NCBI GenBank assembly: GCA_019218315.1
Contig: JAHUUI010000001.1
Location: 293,722 to 357,721 of the forward strand
DNA from: Cardiobacteriaceae bacterium TAE3-ERU3
GTDB taxonomy: Bacteria > Pseudomonadota > Gammaproteobacteria > Cardiobacteriales > Cardiobacteriaceae
Length of the DNA: 64,000 bases
Reading direction: 5' to 3'
Position 1 is the stretch's first letter. Each line of letters starts with the position of its first letter. This document shows, in pieces, positions 37,599 to 46,863 of the stretch. The position numbers were made by a program, and so were the translations under genes. The notes beneath the pieces are model-generated. The model saw only the letters and a program-made list of their open reading frames with translations, did no database searches and was not told the DNA's origin.

Positions 37599-40302
37599 TG
37601 CCATTTCCCGACTGCCCGCGCAACGGTGAGCGGAACAGACGCAGCCGGTTAGCATTACTGACCACAGTAATCGACGACAACGCCATCGCACCACCGGCAA
37701 TCACCGGGCTAAGCAACGCACCTGTAAATGGATACAAAATGCCAGCAGCAATCGGGATACCAACCGCATTGTAAATAAATGCACCGAGCAGATTGCCTTT
37801 CATGTTGCGCAGGGTCGCGCGCGATAACGCCAACGCATCAACCACGCTGATAACGCTGTGGCGCATCAGGGTAAACGCCGCACTTTCAATCGCCACATCA
37901 GTGCCGCCGCCCATCGCCATACCGACATCAGCCTGCGCCAGCGCCGGTGCATCGTTGATACCATCGCCAACCATTGCCACCCGTCTGCCTTCTTTTTGCA
38001 AACGCTGCACGACTTCGGCTTTGCCGTCCGGCAACACACCAGCCACCACTTCATCAATACCCACTTTGGCGGCAATCGCATCAGCGGTCGCCTGCACATC
38101 ACCGGTCAGCATCACCACGCGCAAACCCAAATCGTGCAATGCTTTGATCGCTTGCGCTGAATCCTCGCGCAACGGGTCGCTGATGCCGAGTATGCCAATC
38201 AGCTGACCATCGCACGCGACATAAACCGGTGTTTCGCCCTGCTCTGCCATTGTCTGCACCGTATCGTCATGCTCGCGCACATCTACGCCAACCGCTACCA
38301 TCATCGCGGCATTACCCAATGCCACAGGCGAATCATCCAATACACCTTGCACACCCTTACCGCCAAGCGATTGGAAATCCTGCAACGGCTGAATTGCTTG
38401 GTCATGCGCGGCGAGAATCGCCTGCGCCAAGGGATGCTCGGACGACTGCTCAAGCGCTGCCGCTGTCGCCAGCAATGCTGCTTCATCGCCGTAAACAGGA
38501 TGCACAGTGGTCAAGCGCGGCTTGCCTTCGGTCAGCGTGCCGGTTTTATCGAGTACCACGGTATCCACCGCTGCGCCAAGTTGCAGTGCTTCGGCATCGC
38601 GTACCAGCACACCGAGTTCGGCAGCACGCCCGACACCAATCGTCACCGACAACGGTGTCGCCAAGCCCAATGCACACGGGCAGGCAATAATCAGCACGGT
38701 GACCGCGGTAATCAGCATATAGCTGATTTTTGGCTCAGGACCAAAGGCATACCACAGCAGCGCGGTCAGCACAGCAATACCGACCACCACCGGCACAAAC
38801 ACCGCCGCAATACGGTCAGCAAGCCGCGCCAGTGCCGGTTTCGAGGTTTGCGCCTGGCGCACCAGCGTGATAATGCGCGCCAGCATCGTATCTTTGCCGA
38901 CCTGCGTAGCACGATAAAGCAGCGTACCCGATTGATTGACCGTACCGGCATGCAGCGTGTCACCGACTGCCTTATGCACTGCCAACGGTTCGCCGGTAAG
39001 CATGGATTCATCGACGTAGCTGTCACCGTCGCTGACTTCTCCATCCACCGCTACTTTTGCCCCCGGTTTGAGGCGCAAAGTCATGCCGGTAGTCACATCT
39101 GCCAGCGGCACGGTTTGTTCCTTGCCATCAATCACTACCAACGCAGTTTGTGGCTGCAAATCGAGCAGGCGATCAAGCGCTGCCGAGGTCTTGGCGCGGG
39201 CGCGGGTTTCAATTGCATGGCCAAGTGTAATGAGGCCGAGGATCATCGCTGTCGCTTCAAAATAAACGTGGCGCGCACTGTCGGGAAACGCTGACGGCAT
39301 CAGCACGACTGCCGTGGAATACAACCACGCCGCGCCAGTACCGAGCGCAACCAGCGTATCCATCGTTGCACGGCGATGCTTGATGGATTGCCATGCGCCA
39401 ACAAAATAATGCCGCCCGACTGTGGCCAGCAAAGCCAATGTTATCAATGCCACCACGCCCCAGGTGATACGGCTGGTCGTGCTATCGACCGCCATCGAAC
39501 CACCCAGCACGCCCCACAGCATCAGCGGCGCACCAACTGCCAGCGCAATCCATGCGTCGCGGCGAAAGCGCTGATACTGTGCTGCCTGATTGTCCGCCAG
39601 TTCTGCGCGGCGGGTTTCGGCATCGTCTTGCAACTGCGCACTGTAACCAGCATCCTTAACCGCCTGTTCGACGCTTGCAGGGGCAACCGAACCCCACACT
39701 GCTGCGGTACGTTCGGCAAGATTGACGCGCACTTCACTCACCCCGTCGAGCGCGGCAATCGCCTGCTCGACCGACGACACGCAGCTCGCGCAAGTCATGC
39801 CTTCAAGAATAAACTGGTGCAATTCGTCATCAGCTTGATGCTGACCTGTTTGCGCCGTCTCTGATACGTTCACCTCACAAGCAACCGGTTGTGCGTCCGC
39901 ATCACTTGCCACTGTCGCCTCATAGCCCAATGATTCAATCAGCGCGATCAACTCATCAGCTGTCGCTGTGGTACGAGCCTGCAAACGGGTCTTGTTTACT
40001 TCATGGGCAAACACATCGTCACGCGCATCGAGTGCCGCTTTGACCTTTGCCACGCATTTTCCACAGGACAAACCCGATAAATTGAGCAATACTGGCGGCA
40101 CATCGGGTACTTCGTAGCCCAAGCTTTCAACCACTTCCACCACCGCCTCACGGCTCACTGCACCGCTGACGCTCGCGTGCTGCTTATCGACTTGCACTTG
40201 CTCGACACCGTCCAACGCTTGGAGCGCTTCACTTAATTTGCGCACACAACCGCCGCAACTCAAGCCGGACAGCGGCACGACCACTTTACTTTGCTCACTC
40301 AT
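37576..40302 (-). CDS. copA: Copper-exporting P1B-type ATPase with three metal-binding domains
   Basis: A 908-residue protein. Three heavy-metal-associated domains come first, with CxxC motifs GLSCGGC (about 14-20), GLSCGKC (about 80) and GMTCASC (about 165). Then follow membrane helices, the CPC ion motif (ACPCALG near 540), the phosphorylation site DKTGT near 580, SEHPLA, and GDGIND near 775. This is the architecture of a Cu(I) exporter from the cytoplasm. Three HMA domains is more than the one or two common in bacteria. The ATG at 40302 follows GAGG; the start overlaps the MaoC gene by eight bases. Confidence 0.93.
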   Translation of the reverse strand: MSEQSKVVVPLSGLSCGGCVRKLSEALQALDGVEQVQVDKQHASVSGAVSREAVVEVVESLGYEVPDVPPVLLNLSGLSCGKCVAKVKAALDARDDVFAHEVNKTRLQARTTATADELIALIESLGYEATVASDADAQPVACEVNVSETAQTGQHQADDELHQFILEGMTCASCVSSVEQAIAALDGVSEVRVNLAERTAAVWGSVAPASVEQAVKDAGYSAQLQDDAETRRAELADNQAAQYQRFRRDAWIALAVGAPLMLWGVLGGSMAVDSTTSRITWGVVALITLALLATVGRHYFVGAWQSIKHRRATMDTLVALGTGAAWLYSTAVVLMPSAFPDSARHVYFEATAMILGLITLGHAIETRARAKTSAALDRLLDLQPQTALVVIDGKEQTVPLADVTTGMTLRLKPGAKVAVDGEVSDGDSYVDESMLTGEPLAVHKAVGDTLHAGTVNQSGTLLYRATQVGKDTMLARIITLVRQAQTSKPALARLADRIAAVFVPVVVGIAVLTALLWYAFGPEPKISYMLITAVTVLIIACPCALGLATPLSVTIGVGRAAELGVLVRDAEALQLGAAVDTVVLDKTGTLTEGKPRLTTVHPVYGDEAALLATAAALEQSSEHPLAQAILAAHDQAIQPLQDFQSLGGKGVQGVLDDSPVALGNAAMMVAVGVDVREHDDTVQTMAEQGETPVYVACDGQLIGILGISDPLREDSAQAIKALHDLGLRVVMLTGDVQATADAIAAKVGIDEVVAGVLPDGKAEVVQRLQKEGRRVAMVGDGINDAPALAQADVGMAMGGGTDVAIESAAFTLMRHSVISVVDALALSRATLRNMKGNLLGAFIYNAVGIPIAAGILYPFTGALLSPVIAGGAMALSSITVVSNANRLRLFRSPLRGQSGNGTRASAAQ

Positions 40303-40747
40303 GTTGTGCCTCGCGGCGAAAGACCAGCATTTTGCACTGCATATGCTGCACACATTCATCGCGCTGGTTAAAGGTCTCTATTTGCGCAATCACAATACCG
40401 CGATCAGGCTTGGAGCGTGAGGGTTTGATGTCCAGCACTTTGGCAACGACGTGCAATGTGTCCCCCGGGCGGGTCGGCTGTGGCCAACGCAGTTCACCAC
40501 CTGCGCCAATTAAACCACCGGCAATCGGAATCGAATCAACCATCAGCCGCATCGTTACGCAGGCGGTATGCCAGCCACTTGCTGCGAGTCCGTGAAAAAA
40601 AGAACCCTCAGCCGCCGCTTCATCAAGGTGAAAAGGCTGCGGATCGTATTCTTTAGCAAAGGCTTTGATGTTGTCCGCCGTTATCGCGTACTCACCGCTG
40701 CTAAACGTGTCGCCAACCTGCAAGTCATCAAGATATTTCTTATCCAT
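40295..40747 (-). CDS. MaoC-like hot-dog hydratase
   Basis: A 150-residue single hot-dog-fold protein. The hydratase motif is present: YDPQPFHLDEAAA with Asp and His near residues 34-40, followed by GLAASGWHTA. Members hydrate enoyl-CoA in fatty-acid or polyhydroxyalkanoate metabolism. The ATG at 40747 has AAGGA six bases ahead; a GTG directly before it is an unlikely start. It overlaps copA by eight bases, and the link with copper export is probably only transcriptional. Confidence 0.85.
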   Translation of the reverse strand: MDKKYLDDLQVGDTFSSGEYAITADNIKAFAKEYDPQPFHLDEAAAEGSFFHGLAASGWHTACVTMRLMVDSIPIAGGLIGAGGELRWPQPTRPGDTLHVVAKVLDIKPSRSKPDRGIVIAQIETFNQRDECVQHMQCKMLVFRREAQHE

Positions 40748-40869
40748 CACTATTCCTTGTTAAATATATTTGGGATCGCTATAGCCTAACAGGAATCAAT
40801 ATAAACGGGTGACGTCGCTGTAGCTAAGCCATGTCAATCAGCGTGCGCAATCCTTGCGGATAAGCAATG

Positions 40870-41028
40870 CTACTTGTTTTTAGTATTACGCTTAAAAATG
40901 CCCCGTATCCACGACCAACGTTGCGCCATTTTTTGCTGCTTCTGACTCAGCTCTGGCCGCTTATCTTCAACTGCTCTTTCGGCTTTCTCAACGGATTGAA
41001 TTATTTCTTCGATATACGGATCATTCAT
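40870..41028 (-). CDS. Small basic protein, 52 residues
   Basis: A frame that starts ATG AAT GAT CCG and ends TAG encodes a 52-residue protein beginning MNDPYIEEIIQSVEKAE and ending in a basic tail (RGIFKRNTKNK). AAGGGTGG lies a few bases ahead of the ATG, a good ribosome site. The sequence is charged and helix-forming, unlike the Leu/Phe-rich product of the plus-strand frame over the same bases. I do not recognise the family. It lies upstream of the MaoC gene in the same direction, 122 bases away. Confidence 0.55.
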   Translation of the reverse strand: MNDPYIEEIIQSVEKAERAVEDKRPELSQKQQKMAQRWSWIRGIFKRNTKNK

Positions 41029-41352
41029 ACGCCACCCTTCGCGCCAAGATTCAGTTTTTCAGCCTATTAAATCTCAATATTCACTTTTAGAGATGACCAT
41101 CACATGACACGACGGTAGTGCCCAAATAATACCTACGTTGTAGCTTGTTTGGTCGCAGTTTTAGCTTTATGTGGTACGCATTCTAGTGGGGTGAGTTGTG
41201 TACCACAAGAGTACCACTAAAAGCTTCTGTTTCTGACAGTTCACCCTATTTCTGCCCGACCTAAAACCTGTGACAATTCATTGTCATCACATTGTTTTGA
41301 TATAAAAAAACGGCTACAAGTGTCATAACTCATAGCCGCTTTTTATTAAATA
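41029..41352. other. Intergenic region between the small protein and tRNA-Ser
   Basis: No gene seen. It contains GTGGTAC at 41171-41177 facing GTACCAC at 41200-41206, with a further GTACCAC at 41211-41217. The hairpin at 41307-41345 is given separately. The position at the 3' side of a tRNA is typical for integrated elements, but I see no integrase or duplicated tRNA end. Confidence 0.4.
41304..41345 (-). terminator. Terminator of the tRNA-Ser transcript
   Basis: CGGCTA at 41311-41316 pairs with TAGCCG at 41333-41338; seven As on its left give a T-run on the minus strand directly past the stem, and Ts on the right make it usable in both directions. It lies shortly after the tRNA 3' end. Confidence 0.65.
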
Positions 41353-41443
41353 TGGCGGAGAGAGAGGGATTCGAACCCTCGATACGGTATTAGCGTATAC
41401 ACACTTTCCAGGCGTGCGCATTCGACCACTCTGCCATCTCTCC
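41353..41443 (-). tRNA. tRNA-Ser with anticodon GGA
   Basis: A class II tRNA read on the minus strand: acceptor GGAGAGA pairs with TCTCTCC, followed by G and an encoded CCA. The anticodon loop CTGGAAA gives anticodon GGA, reading UCC and UCU. A long variable arm (GTGTATACGCTAATAC region) and the T-loop GGTTCGAATCC are present. It lies just downstream of pnp in the same direction, about 80 bases from the pnp stop. Confidence 0.95.
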
Positions 41444-41523
41444 GTGTGCGCGTGCAGCGCAAGGCCGCACACTATACATAATTCAATGTTTGCCTGCAAT
41501 CGGATTGATTACAGGCGGTTTTA

Positions 41524-43605
41524 TTATTGCTGCGCTTCCTTGATTGACAGGCGAACGCGGCCTTGACGGTCAACTTCGATCAGCTTGACCTTGACGTCCT
41601 GACCTTCGCTCAGCTCGTCACGCACGTCTTCGACGCGGTAATCAGCAATTTGTGAAATGTGAACCAAGCCTTCTTTGCCCGGCAGGAATGCGACGAATGC
41701 ACCGAAGTCAGTAATCTTGACTACTTTACCTTCGTACACGCGGCCGATTTCAGGCTCAGCAGTGATTTCTTCAATCATGCGGCGTGCTTCATCAGCAGCT
41801 GCTTTATCAACTGCGGCAATCTTGATACTGCCGTCGTCTTCGATTTCGATGGTCGCGCCACTTTGCTCAGTGATTGAACGAATGGTTGCGCCGCCTTTAC
41901 CGATGACTTCGCGGATCTTGTCAGTATCGATACGCATGGTTGTGAAGCGCGGTGCAAATTCAGACAGCTCTTCACGGTGATGATCAATCGCGTCGTTCAT
42001 GATGCCGAGGATATGCAGGCGGCCATCTTTGGCTTGATTAAGTGCCTGCTCCATGATGTCGCGAGTGATACCGTCGATCTTGATGTCCATTTGCAGTGCG
42101 GTGACGCCATTGGCTGAACCGGCTACTTTGAAGTCCATATCGCCGAGGTGATCTTCATCGCCGAGGATGTCGGTCAGAACGGTGAAGCGCTCGCCTTCTT
42201 TGACCAAGCCCATAGCAATACCGGCAACCGGTGCTTTGGTTGGCACGCCTGCATCCATCAGCGCAAGGCTGGTACCGCAGACAGAAGCCATAGAGCTTGA
42301 GCCATTTGATTCGGTGATTTCAGAAACGACACGCATGACGTACGGGAAGTCTGCATCGCTTGGCAATACCGCTTCGATACCACGGCGCGCAAGGCGGCCA
42401 TGACCAATTTCACGACGCTTTGGCGAGCCGACACGGCCAGTTTCACCAACCGAGTACGGCGGGAAGTTGTAGTGCAGCATAAAGTTGTCTTTCGCTTCGC
42501 CAGAAATGGTATCAAGCAGCTGTGCATCACGGCCTGTGCCGAGTGTTGCGACAACGATCGCCTGAGTTTCACCACGAGTGAACAAGGCTGAGCCGTGAAC
42601 GCGTGGCAATACGCCAGTACGGATAGTGATTGGGCGCACGGTGAGCGTGTCGCGACCATCAATACGTGGCTCTTTAGCAAGGATGCGGTCACGCACTGTG
42701 CGGTATTCCAGATCATGCACGTAGTTGCCGACCAGCTTTTCTGACCAGCCACCTTCTTCTTCGCTAACCAGCTGTGCAACAGCTTCAGCATGAATATTTG
42801 CGACTGCTTCCTGACGCGCTTGCTTGTCAGCGATTTGATACGCTTCGCTCAGCTTGCCAGCAAACAATTCTTTGATTTTGCCGTCCAGCACTTCATCACG
42901 CGCTGGTGCTTGCCAATCCCATGCGGGCTTGCCAGCTTTTTCTGCCAGTGCGTTGATTTCGCGGATAACGGTTTGCATCTGCTCGTGGCCGTACATGACC
43001 GCGCCGAGCATGACGTCTTCAGGTAATTCGTTGGCTTGTGACTCAACCATAAGGACGGCGGTTTCTGTACCGGCAACGACCAAATCCAAATCAGAGCTTT
43101 TCAGCGCTTCATTTGAAGGGTTGAGCAAATATTCGCCATTTTTGTAGCCCACACGCGCTGCGCCAATTGGTCCCGCAAACGGAACGCCGGCGAGCTTGAG
43201 GGCTGCGGAAGCACCAATCAATGCCGGGATATCAGCACTGACTTCAGGGTTATACGACATAACGGTCGCAATAATCTGAATTTCGTTGAAAAAGCCTTCT
43301 GGGAATAGCGGACGGATTGGACGGTCGATCAAACGCGAGGTCAACGTTTCGTTTTCACTCGGGCGACCTTCGCGCTTGAGGAAGCCGCCGGGGATTTTAC
43401 CGGCAGCGTAAGTCTTTTCCTGATAATCGACTGTCAGCGGGAAAAAGTCCTGCCCTTCCGCCACGTCTCTTTTGGCGACAGCTGTAACCAGTACAACTGT
43501 GTCATCCATGTTAACCAGCACCGCACCATCGGCCTGACGGGCGATTTCACCCGTTTCAAGCGTTACTTGATGCTGTCCGTAAGCGAAAGTTGTGGAATGT
43601 TTCAC
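41524..43605 (-). CDS. pnp: Polynucleotide phosphorylase
   Basis: A 693-residue protein of the normal length. Two RNase PH-like domains (about 1-210 and 310-545) flank a helical region; a KH domain ([15 protein letters not shown] near 565) and an S1 domain ([20 protein letters not shown] near 620) end the protein. It degrades RNA 3' to 5' with phosphate and belongs to the degradosome. It follows rpsO by 30 bases, the usual bacterial order. Confidence 0.96.
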   Translation of the reverse strand: MKHSTTFAYGQHQVTLETGEIARQADGAVLVNMDDTVVLVTAVAKRDVAEGQDFFPLTVDYQEKTYAAGKIPGGFLKREGRPSENETLTSRLIDRPIRPLFPEGFFNEIQIIATVMSYNPEVSADIPALIGASAALKLAGVPFAGPIGAARVGYKNGEYLLNPSNEALKSSDLDLVVAGTETAVLMVESQANELPEDVMLGAVMYGHEQMQTVIREINALAEKAGKPAWDWQAPARDEVLDGKIKELFAGKLSEAYQIADKQARQEAVANIHAEAVAQLVSEEEGGWSEKLVGNYVHDLEYRTVRDRILAKEPRIDGRDTLTVRPITIRTGVLPRVHGSALFTRGETQAIVVATLGTGRDAQLLDTISGEAKDNFMLHYNFPPYSVGETGRVGSPKRREIGHGRLARRGIEAVLPSDADFPYVMRVVSEITESNGSSSMASVCGTSLALMDAGVPTKAPVAGIAMGLVKEGERFTVLTDILGDEDHLGDMDFKVAGSANGVTALQMDIKIDGITRDIMEQALNQAKDGRLHILGIMNDAIDHHREELSEFAPRFTTMRIDTDKIREVIGKGGATIRSITEQSGATIEIEDDGSIKIAAVDKAAADEARRMIEEITAEPEIGRVYEGKVVKITDFGAFVAFLPGKEGLVHISQIADYRVEDVRDELSEGQDVKVKLIEVDRQGRVRLSIKEAQQ

Positions 43606-43635
43606 GCAATAATCCTTTTCTATTAACGACTTCTA

Positions 43636-43902
43636 TTAACGACGCAGACCAAGATCAGCGATCAGCTGACGGTAGCCTTCGAAGTTGTGGCGCTTGATGT
43701 AGTCAAGCAGGCGACGACGGGTGCTGACCATTTTCAGCAGGCCACGACGTGAGTGGAAGTCTTTTTTGTTTTGCTTGAAGTGGCCTTGCAGGTCTTCAAT
43801 GCGAGCAGTCAGCAGTGCAACTTGCACTTCTGGTGAACCAGTGTCGCCTTCGGCGCGCTGGTATTTTTCAATGATTTCTTTCTTTTTCTCAAGAGTTAAC
43901 AT
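43636..43902 (-). CDS. rpsO: 30S ribosomal protein S15
   Basis: An 88-residue S15 with the family core [17 protein letters not shown] and [22 protein letters not shown]15 nucleates the central domain of the small subunit on 16S rRNA. The ATG at 43902 with GGAG seven bases ahead gives the normal start; an upstream GTG/ATG extension of four codons would cover the ribosome site. It forms an operon with pnp. Confidence 0.96.
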   Translation of the reverse strand: MLTLEKKKEIIEKYQRAEGDTGSPEVQVALLTARIEDLQGHFKQNKKDFHSRRGLLKMVSTRRRLLDYIKRHNFEGYRQLIADLGLRR

Positions 43903-44034
43903 GGGGTTCTCCAATAAATTTACGCTGTGCCGATGGCTTTAGGCGGTGGCGAAAGGCGCGGATTTTACGCGCTTTAAGGAAAAAAGGCAATATCTGCCAA
44001 GACTTAACCATTCATTCGCGCGCCACCTAAACAG

Positions 44035-44062
44035 AAAGCAGCCGGTCGCAACCGGCTGCTTT
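44035..44062. terminator. Hairpin between rpsO and metE
   Basis: A twelve-base-pair stem, AAAGCAGCCGGT with ACCGGCTGCTTT, around a CGCA loop. It lies past the metE stop in the minus direction and upstream of rpsO, so it probably ends metE transcription; the T-run is only three bases. Confidence 0.6.
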
Positions 44063-44079
44063 GGGTTCTATAGCTAACG

Positions 44080-44282
44080 ATATAGCTGAACGATTTTAAA
44101 TTTCATACAAGGCGCGGGATCCCACGACAAAATACTAGCGTATTTTTCATGGGTGCCCGCATTGGCGAAGACAGTACAATCAGTACGGAGGGTTCCCATT
44201 GAAAAAATTGTCTATAATTTTTTCAATGGGGCCCGGCAAGACAATGCAACGCTGTATGGGATTTAAAGGTGTTCGGCTATAT
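44080..44282. mobile_element. Correia-like miniature inverted-repeat element, 203 bp
   Basis: The ends are imperfect inverted repeats of about 30 bases that begin ATATAGC and share TTTAAAT and CATACA at matching distances (about 24 of 30 identical). Read on the minus strand, the interior contains GCGTTGCATTGTCTTGCCG and CCGTACTGATTGTACTGTCT, which closely resemble parts of the Neisseria Correia element as I remember it, including TATAG ends. The centre holds a 15-base-pair perfect hairpin (44195-44230, loop GTCTAT). There is no coding sequence. The element ends three bases from the metE stop codon. Confidence 0.7.
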
Positions 44283-44284
44283 TC

Positions 44285-46564
44285 TCAGCCGTGGCGCTTG
44301 CGCAGTTCGTAAGCAGCCTCGACCATATTTGCCAAAGCGGCCTTGGTTTCCGGCCATGCACGGGTTTTCAAGCCGCAATCCGGGTTGACCCACAAACGCT
44401 TGGCGGGGATTTTCTCCGCGGCTTTTTCCATCAGCTCAACCATATACTCAACGGTTGGGACGTTTGGTGAGTGGATGTCGTAAACGCCTGGTCCGATTTC
44501 ATTCGGGTAGTTGAAGTTCTCGAATACATCGAGCAGTTCCATATCCGAACGCGAGGTTTCGATGGTGATAACGTCTGCATCCATGTCGGCAATTGCCTGA
44601 ATGATGTCATTGAATTCGCTGTAGCACATGTGGGTGTGGATTTGCGTTTCATCCTTCACGCCATTGGCGCTGATACGGAATGCTTCAACAGCCCAATCAA
44701 GGTACGGCTGCCACTGCTCACGCTTGAGCGGCAAGCCTTCGCGCAGCGCTGGCTCGTCAATCTGAATAACTTTGAGCCCAGCAGCTTCGAGGTCAAGCAC
44801 TTCGTCGCGGATTGCAAGTGCGATCTGGCGGCAAGTATCGGCGCGCGACTGGTCGTCACGCACAAATGACCAGTTCAAAATGGTGACCGGACCGGTGAGC
44901 ATCGCTTTCATGCTGCGCTTGGTCAGGCTTTGCGCGTATTCACTCCAGCGCACCGTCATCGCTTTCGGGCGAGAAATATCGCCGAAGATGATTGGCGGCT
45001 TAACACAACGTGAGCCGTAAGACTGCACCCAGCCGAAGCGAGTAAAGATGTAGCCATCGAGCTGCTCACCGAAGTATTCAACCATGTCGTTACGTTCGGC
45101 TTCACCGTGGACGAGCACGTCGAGATCAAGCTCTTCCTGAATTGCTACGCACTGGCGGATATCTGCCTGCATCGCATCGACGTATTCCTGCTCGCTGATA
45201 CGACCAGCGCGATAGTCGCTGCGGAACTTGCGGATTTCAGGGGTTTGCGGGAACGAACCGATGGTTGTGGTCGGGAACAGTGGCAAATTAAGGTGTTTAT
45301 GCTGCAATTCAGCACGGTCAGCATAAGCACTCTTGCGTTCGCCGAGGTCTTTGCTGATGTTGCTGACGCGCTCGCGCACCGCATCGTTATGCACACGCTT
45401 CGATTCACGGCGGCTTTGCAGCGCGGCTGCATTGTCGTCGAGTTCCTGGCGAACCGCATCGCGGCCTTCTTCCAATGCTTTTTTCAGTACGACCAGCTCA
45501 GCCAACTTCTGCTTGGCGAAGGCAAACCAGTTTTTGATTTCAGGGTCGAGTTTGTCTTCCTGCTCAAGGTCAACCGGCACGTGCAGCAGTGAGCTTGATG
45601 GCGCAAGCCACAGGCGATCACCCAAGCGCTCGGCAATTGGCTCAAGCTTATCTAGGGTTTTATTAAGGTCAGTTTTCCAAATATTACGACCGTCAATCAC
45701 GCCCAAAGACAATACCTTGGTGTCGCACCAATCGATCAGGCGATTCACTTCATGGCCTGCGTGGATCAGGTCGAGATGGAAGCCGTCAACCGGCAAATCG
45801 CGCAATACGTCGAGGTTATCACCCAGATCGCTGAAATAGCTGGCGAGGATGATCTTTGGCTTGCTGCGGTTGAGCTGATGATAGGCTTCGTGGAAGGCAT
45901 GGCGCCAATCGCTGTCCAGCGTAGTGACGAGGCAAGGCTCATCAATTTGCACCCATTCTGCGCCCGCTTCGGCAAGCTTGTTGAGCAGTTCGTCGTAAAC
46001 CGGAATCAGTTTTGGCAATAAATCGAGCTTGTTGCTGTCGTCTTTTTCTTTACCGAGCCACAGATACGTCACAGGGCCAATAATCACCGGCTTGGCATTA
46101 ACGCCCTGAGCTTGCGCTTCCTTAAGCTGGGTAATGAGGCGGTCAGCATTGAGGCTGAATGAAGTCTCTGCATCAAATTCCGGCACGATGTAGTGGTAGT
46201 TGCTGTTAAACCACTTGGTCATCTCACCAGCGGCAACACCACCAGCTGCCCTATCAGCCGGGCTACGGCCACGCGCGGTACGGAAAAAAGCATCGAGTTC
46301 GCTGCCCTCGAGCCCGATCACGCGCTTGGGCAAATTGCCAAGCGTCACGCTCATATCAAGAACGTGGTCGTATAAAGTGAAGTCCCCTACCGGTACAAAA
46401 TCCAGCGCACGCTGATCTTGCCAGTGTTTGTTACGCAAGCTTTTTGCGGTATTAAGCAGCTTTTCAGCGCTGTCTTCACCGCGCCAATAAGCTTCTTGGG
46501 CAAATTTGAGTTCACGGCGTGCGCCCACGCGTGGGTAGCCGAGGTTGTGAATCGTAACAGTCAT
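44285..46564 (-). CDS. metE: Cobalamin-independent methionine synthase
   Basis: A 759-residue MetE of normal length, transferring the methyl group of methyltetrahydrofolate triglutamate to homocysteine. Zinc ligands of the C-terminal barrel are visible in HTHMCYSEF and NPDCGLKTR, with [11 protein letters not shown] between. The N-terminal barrel opens [15 protein letters not shown], the family signature. CGGAGC precedes the ATG, and TATAGT lies upstream as a possible -10. I found no convincing MetR site. Confidence 0.95.
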   Translation of the reverse strand: MTVTIHNLGYPRVGARRELKFAQEAYWRGEDSAEKLLNTAKSLRNKHWQDQRALDFVPVGDFTLYDHVLDMSVTLGNLPKRVIGLEGSELDAFFRTARGRSPADRAAGGVAAGEMTKWFNSNYHYIVPEFDAETSFSLNADRLITQLKEAQAQGVNAKPVIIGPVTYLWLGKEKDDSNKLDLLPKLIPVYDELLNKLAEAGAEWVQIDEPCLVTTLDSDWRHAFHEAYHQLNRSKPKIILASYFSDLGDNLDVLRDLPVDGFHLDLIHAGHEVNRLIDWCDTKVLSLGVIDGRNIWKTDLNKTLDKLEPIAERLGDRLWLAPSSSLLHVPVDLEQEDKLDPEIKNWFAFAKQKLAELVVLKKALEEGRDAVRQELDDNAAALQSRRESKRVHNDAVRERVSNISKDLGERKSAYADRAELQHKHLNLPLFPTTTIGSFPQTPEIRKFRSDYRAGRISEQEYVDAMQADIRQCVAIQEELDLDVLVHGEAERNDMVEYFGEQLDGYIFTRFGWVQSYGSRCVKPPIIFGDISRPKAMTVRWSEYAQSLTKRSMKAMLTGPVTILNWSFVRDDQSRADTCRQIALAIRDEVLDLEAAGLKVIQIDEPALREGLPLKREQWQPYLDWAVEAFRISANGVKDETQIHTHMCYSEFNDIIQAIADMDADVITIETSRSDMELLDVFENFNYPNEIGPGVYDIHSPNVPTVEYMVELMEKAAEKIPAKRLWVNPDCGLKTRAWPETKAALANMVEAAYELRKRHG

Positions 46565-46863
46565 GATGATGCTCCGTATGCGTTATAGGTGGTTTTACTA
46601 TAGAGCGTTTCACCATGACCGATAGTGGTAGTTTTGCATATAACCATCAAAGAATTTCATATGTTATTCGTGCAACTTTCATCAGCTTCCCTTTTCGCAA
46701 CCCAAATCAGTCACCAAGAAAGTTTTCATTAATTTTCAGTTGATTAACTTATGCACGAAACCATTAAAAAAATTCATATATTGTTTATCAAATCTACCAT
46801 ACAAATAGATATAGGGTTTATTGTATGATTAACCTTTCATCATGCAAACTTGAGGACTAAGCT
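46565..46863. promoter_or_regulatory. Divergent promoter region of metE and the DASS transporter
   Basis: About 300 AT-rich bases between two divergent starts. A TATAGT hexamer on the minus strand near 46600 could be the metE -10. GAGGACT precedes the plus-strand start. I see no riboswitch structure and no clear operator. Confidence 0.4.

Noticed and set aside
38269-39294. 341-codon plus-strand frame inside copA
   Set aside because: Antisense shadow of a well-supported P-type ATPase; the product is rich in Arg, Cys and His without domain features.
40867-41070. 67-codon plus-strand frame
   Set aside because: Hydrophobic Leu/Phe-rich product without ribosome site; the minus-strand 52-residue frame over the same bases is better supported.
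46600-46760. Possible MetR operator ahead of metE
   Set aside because: Several TGAA and TTCA words occur, but none in the expected palindromic spacing.
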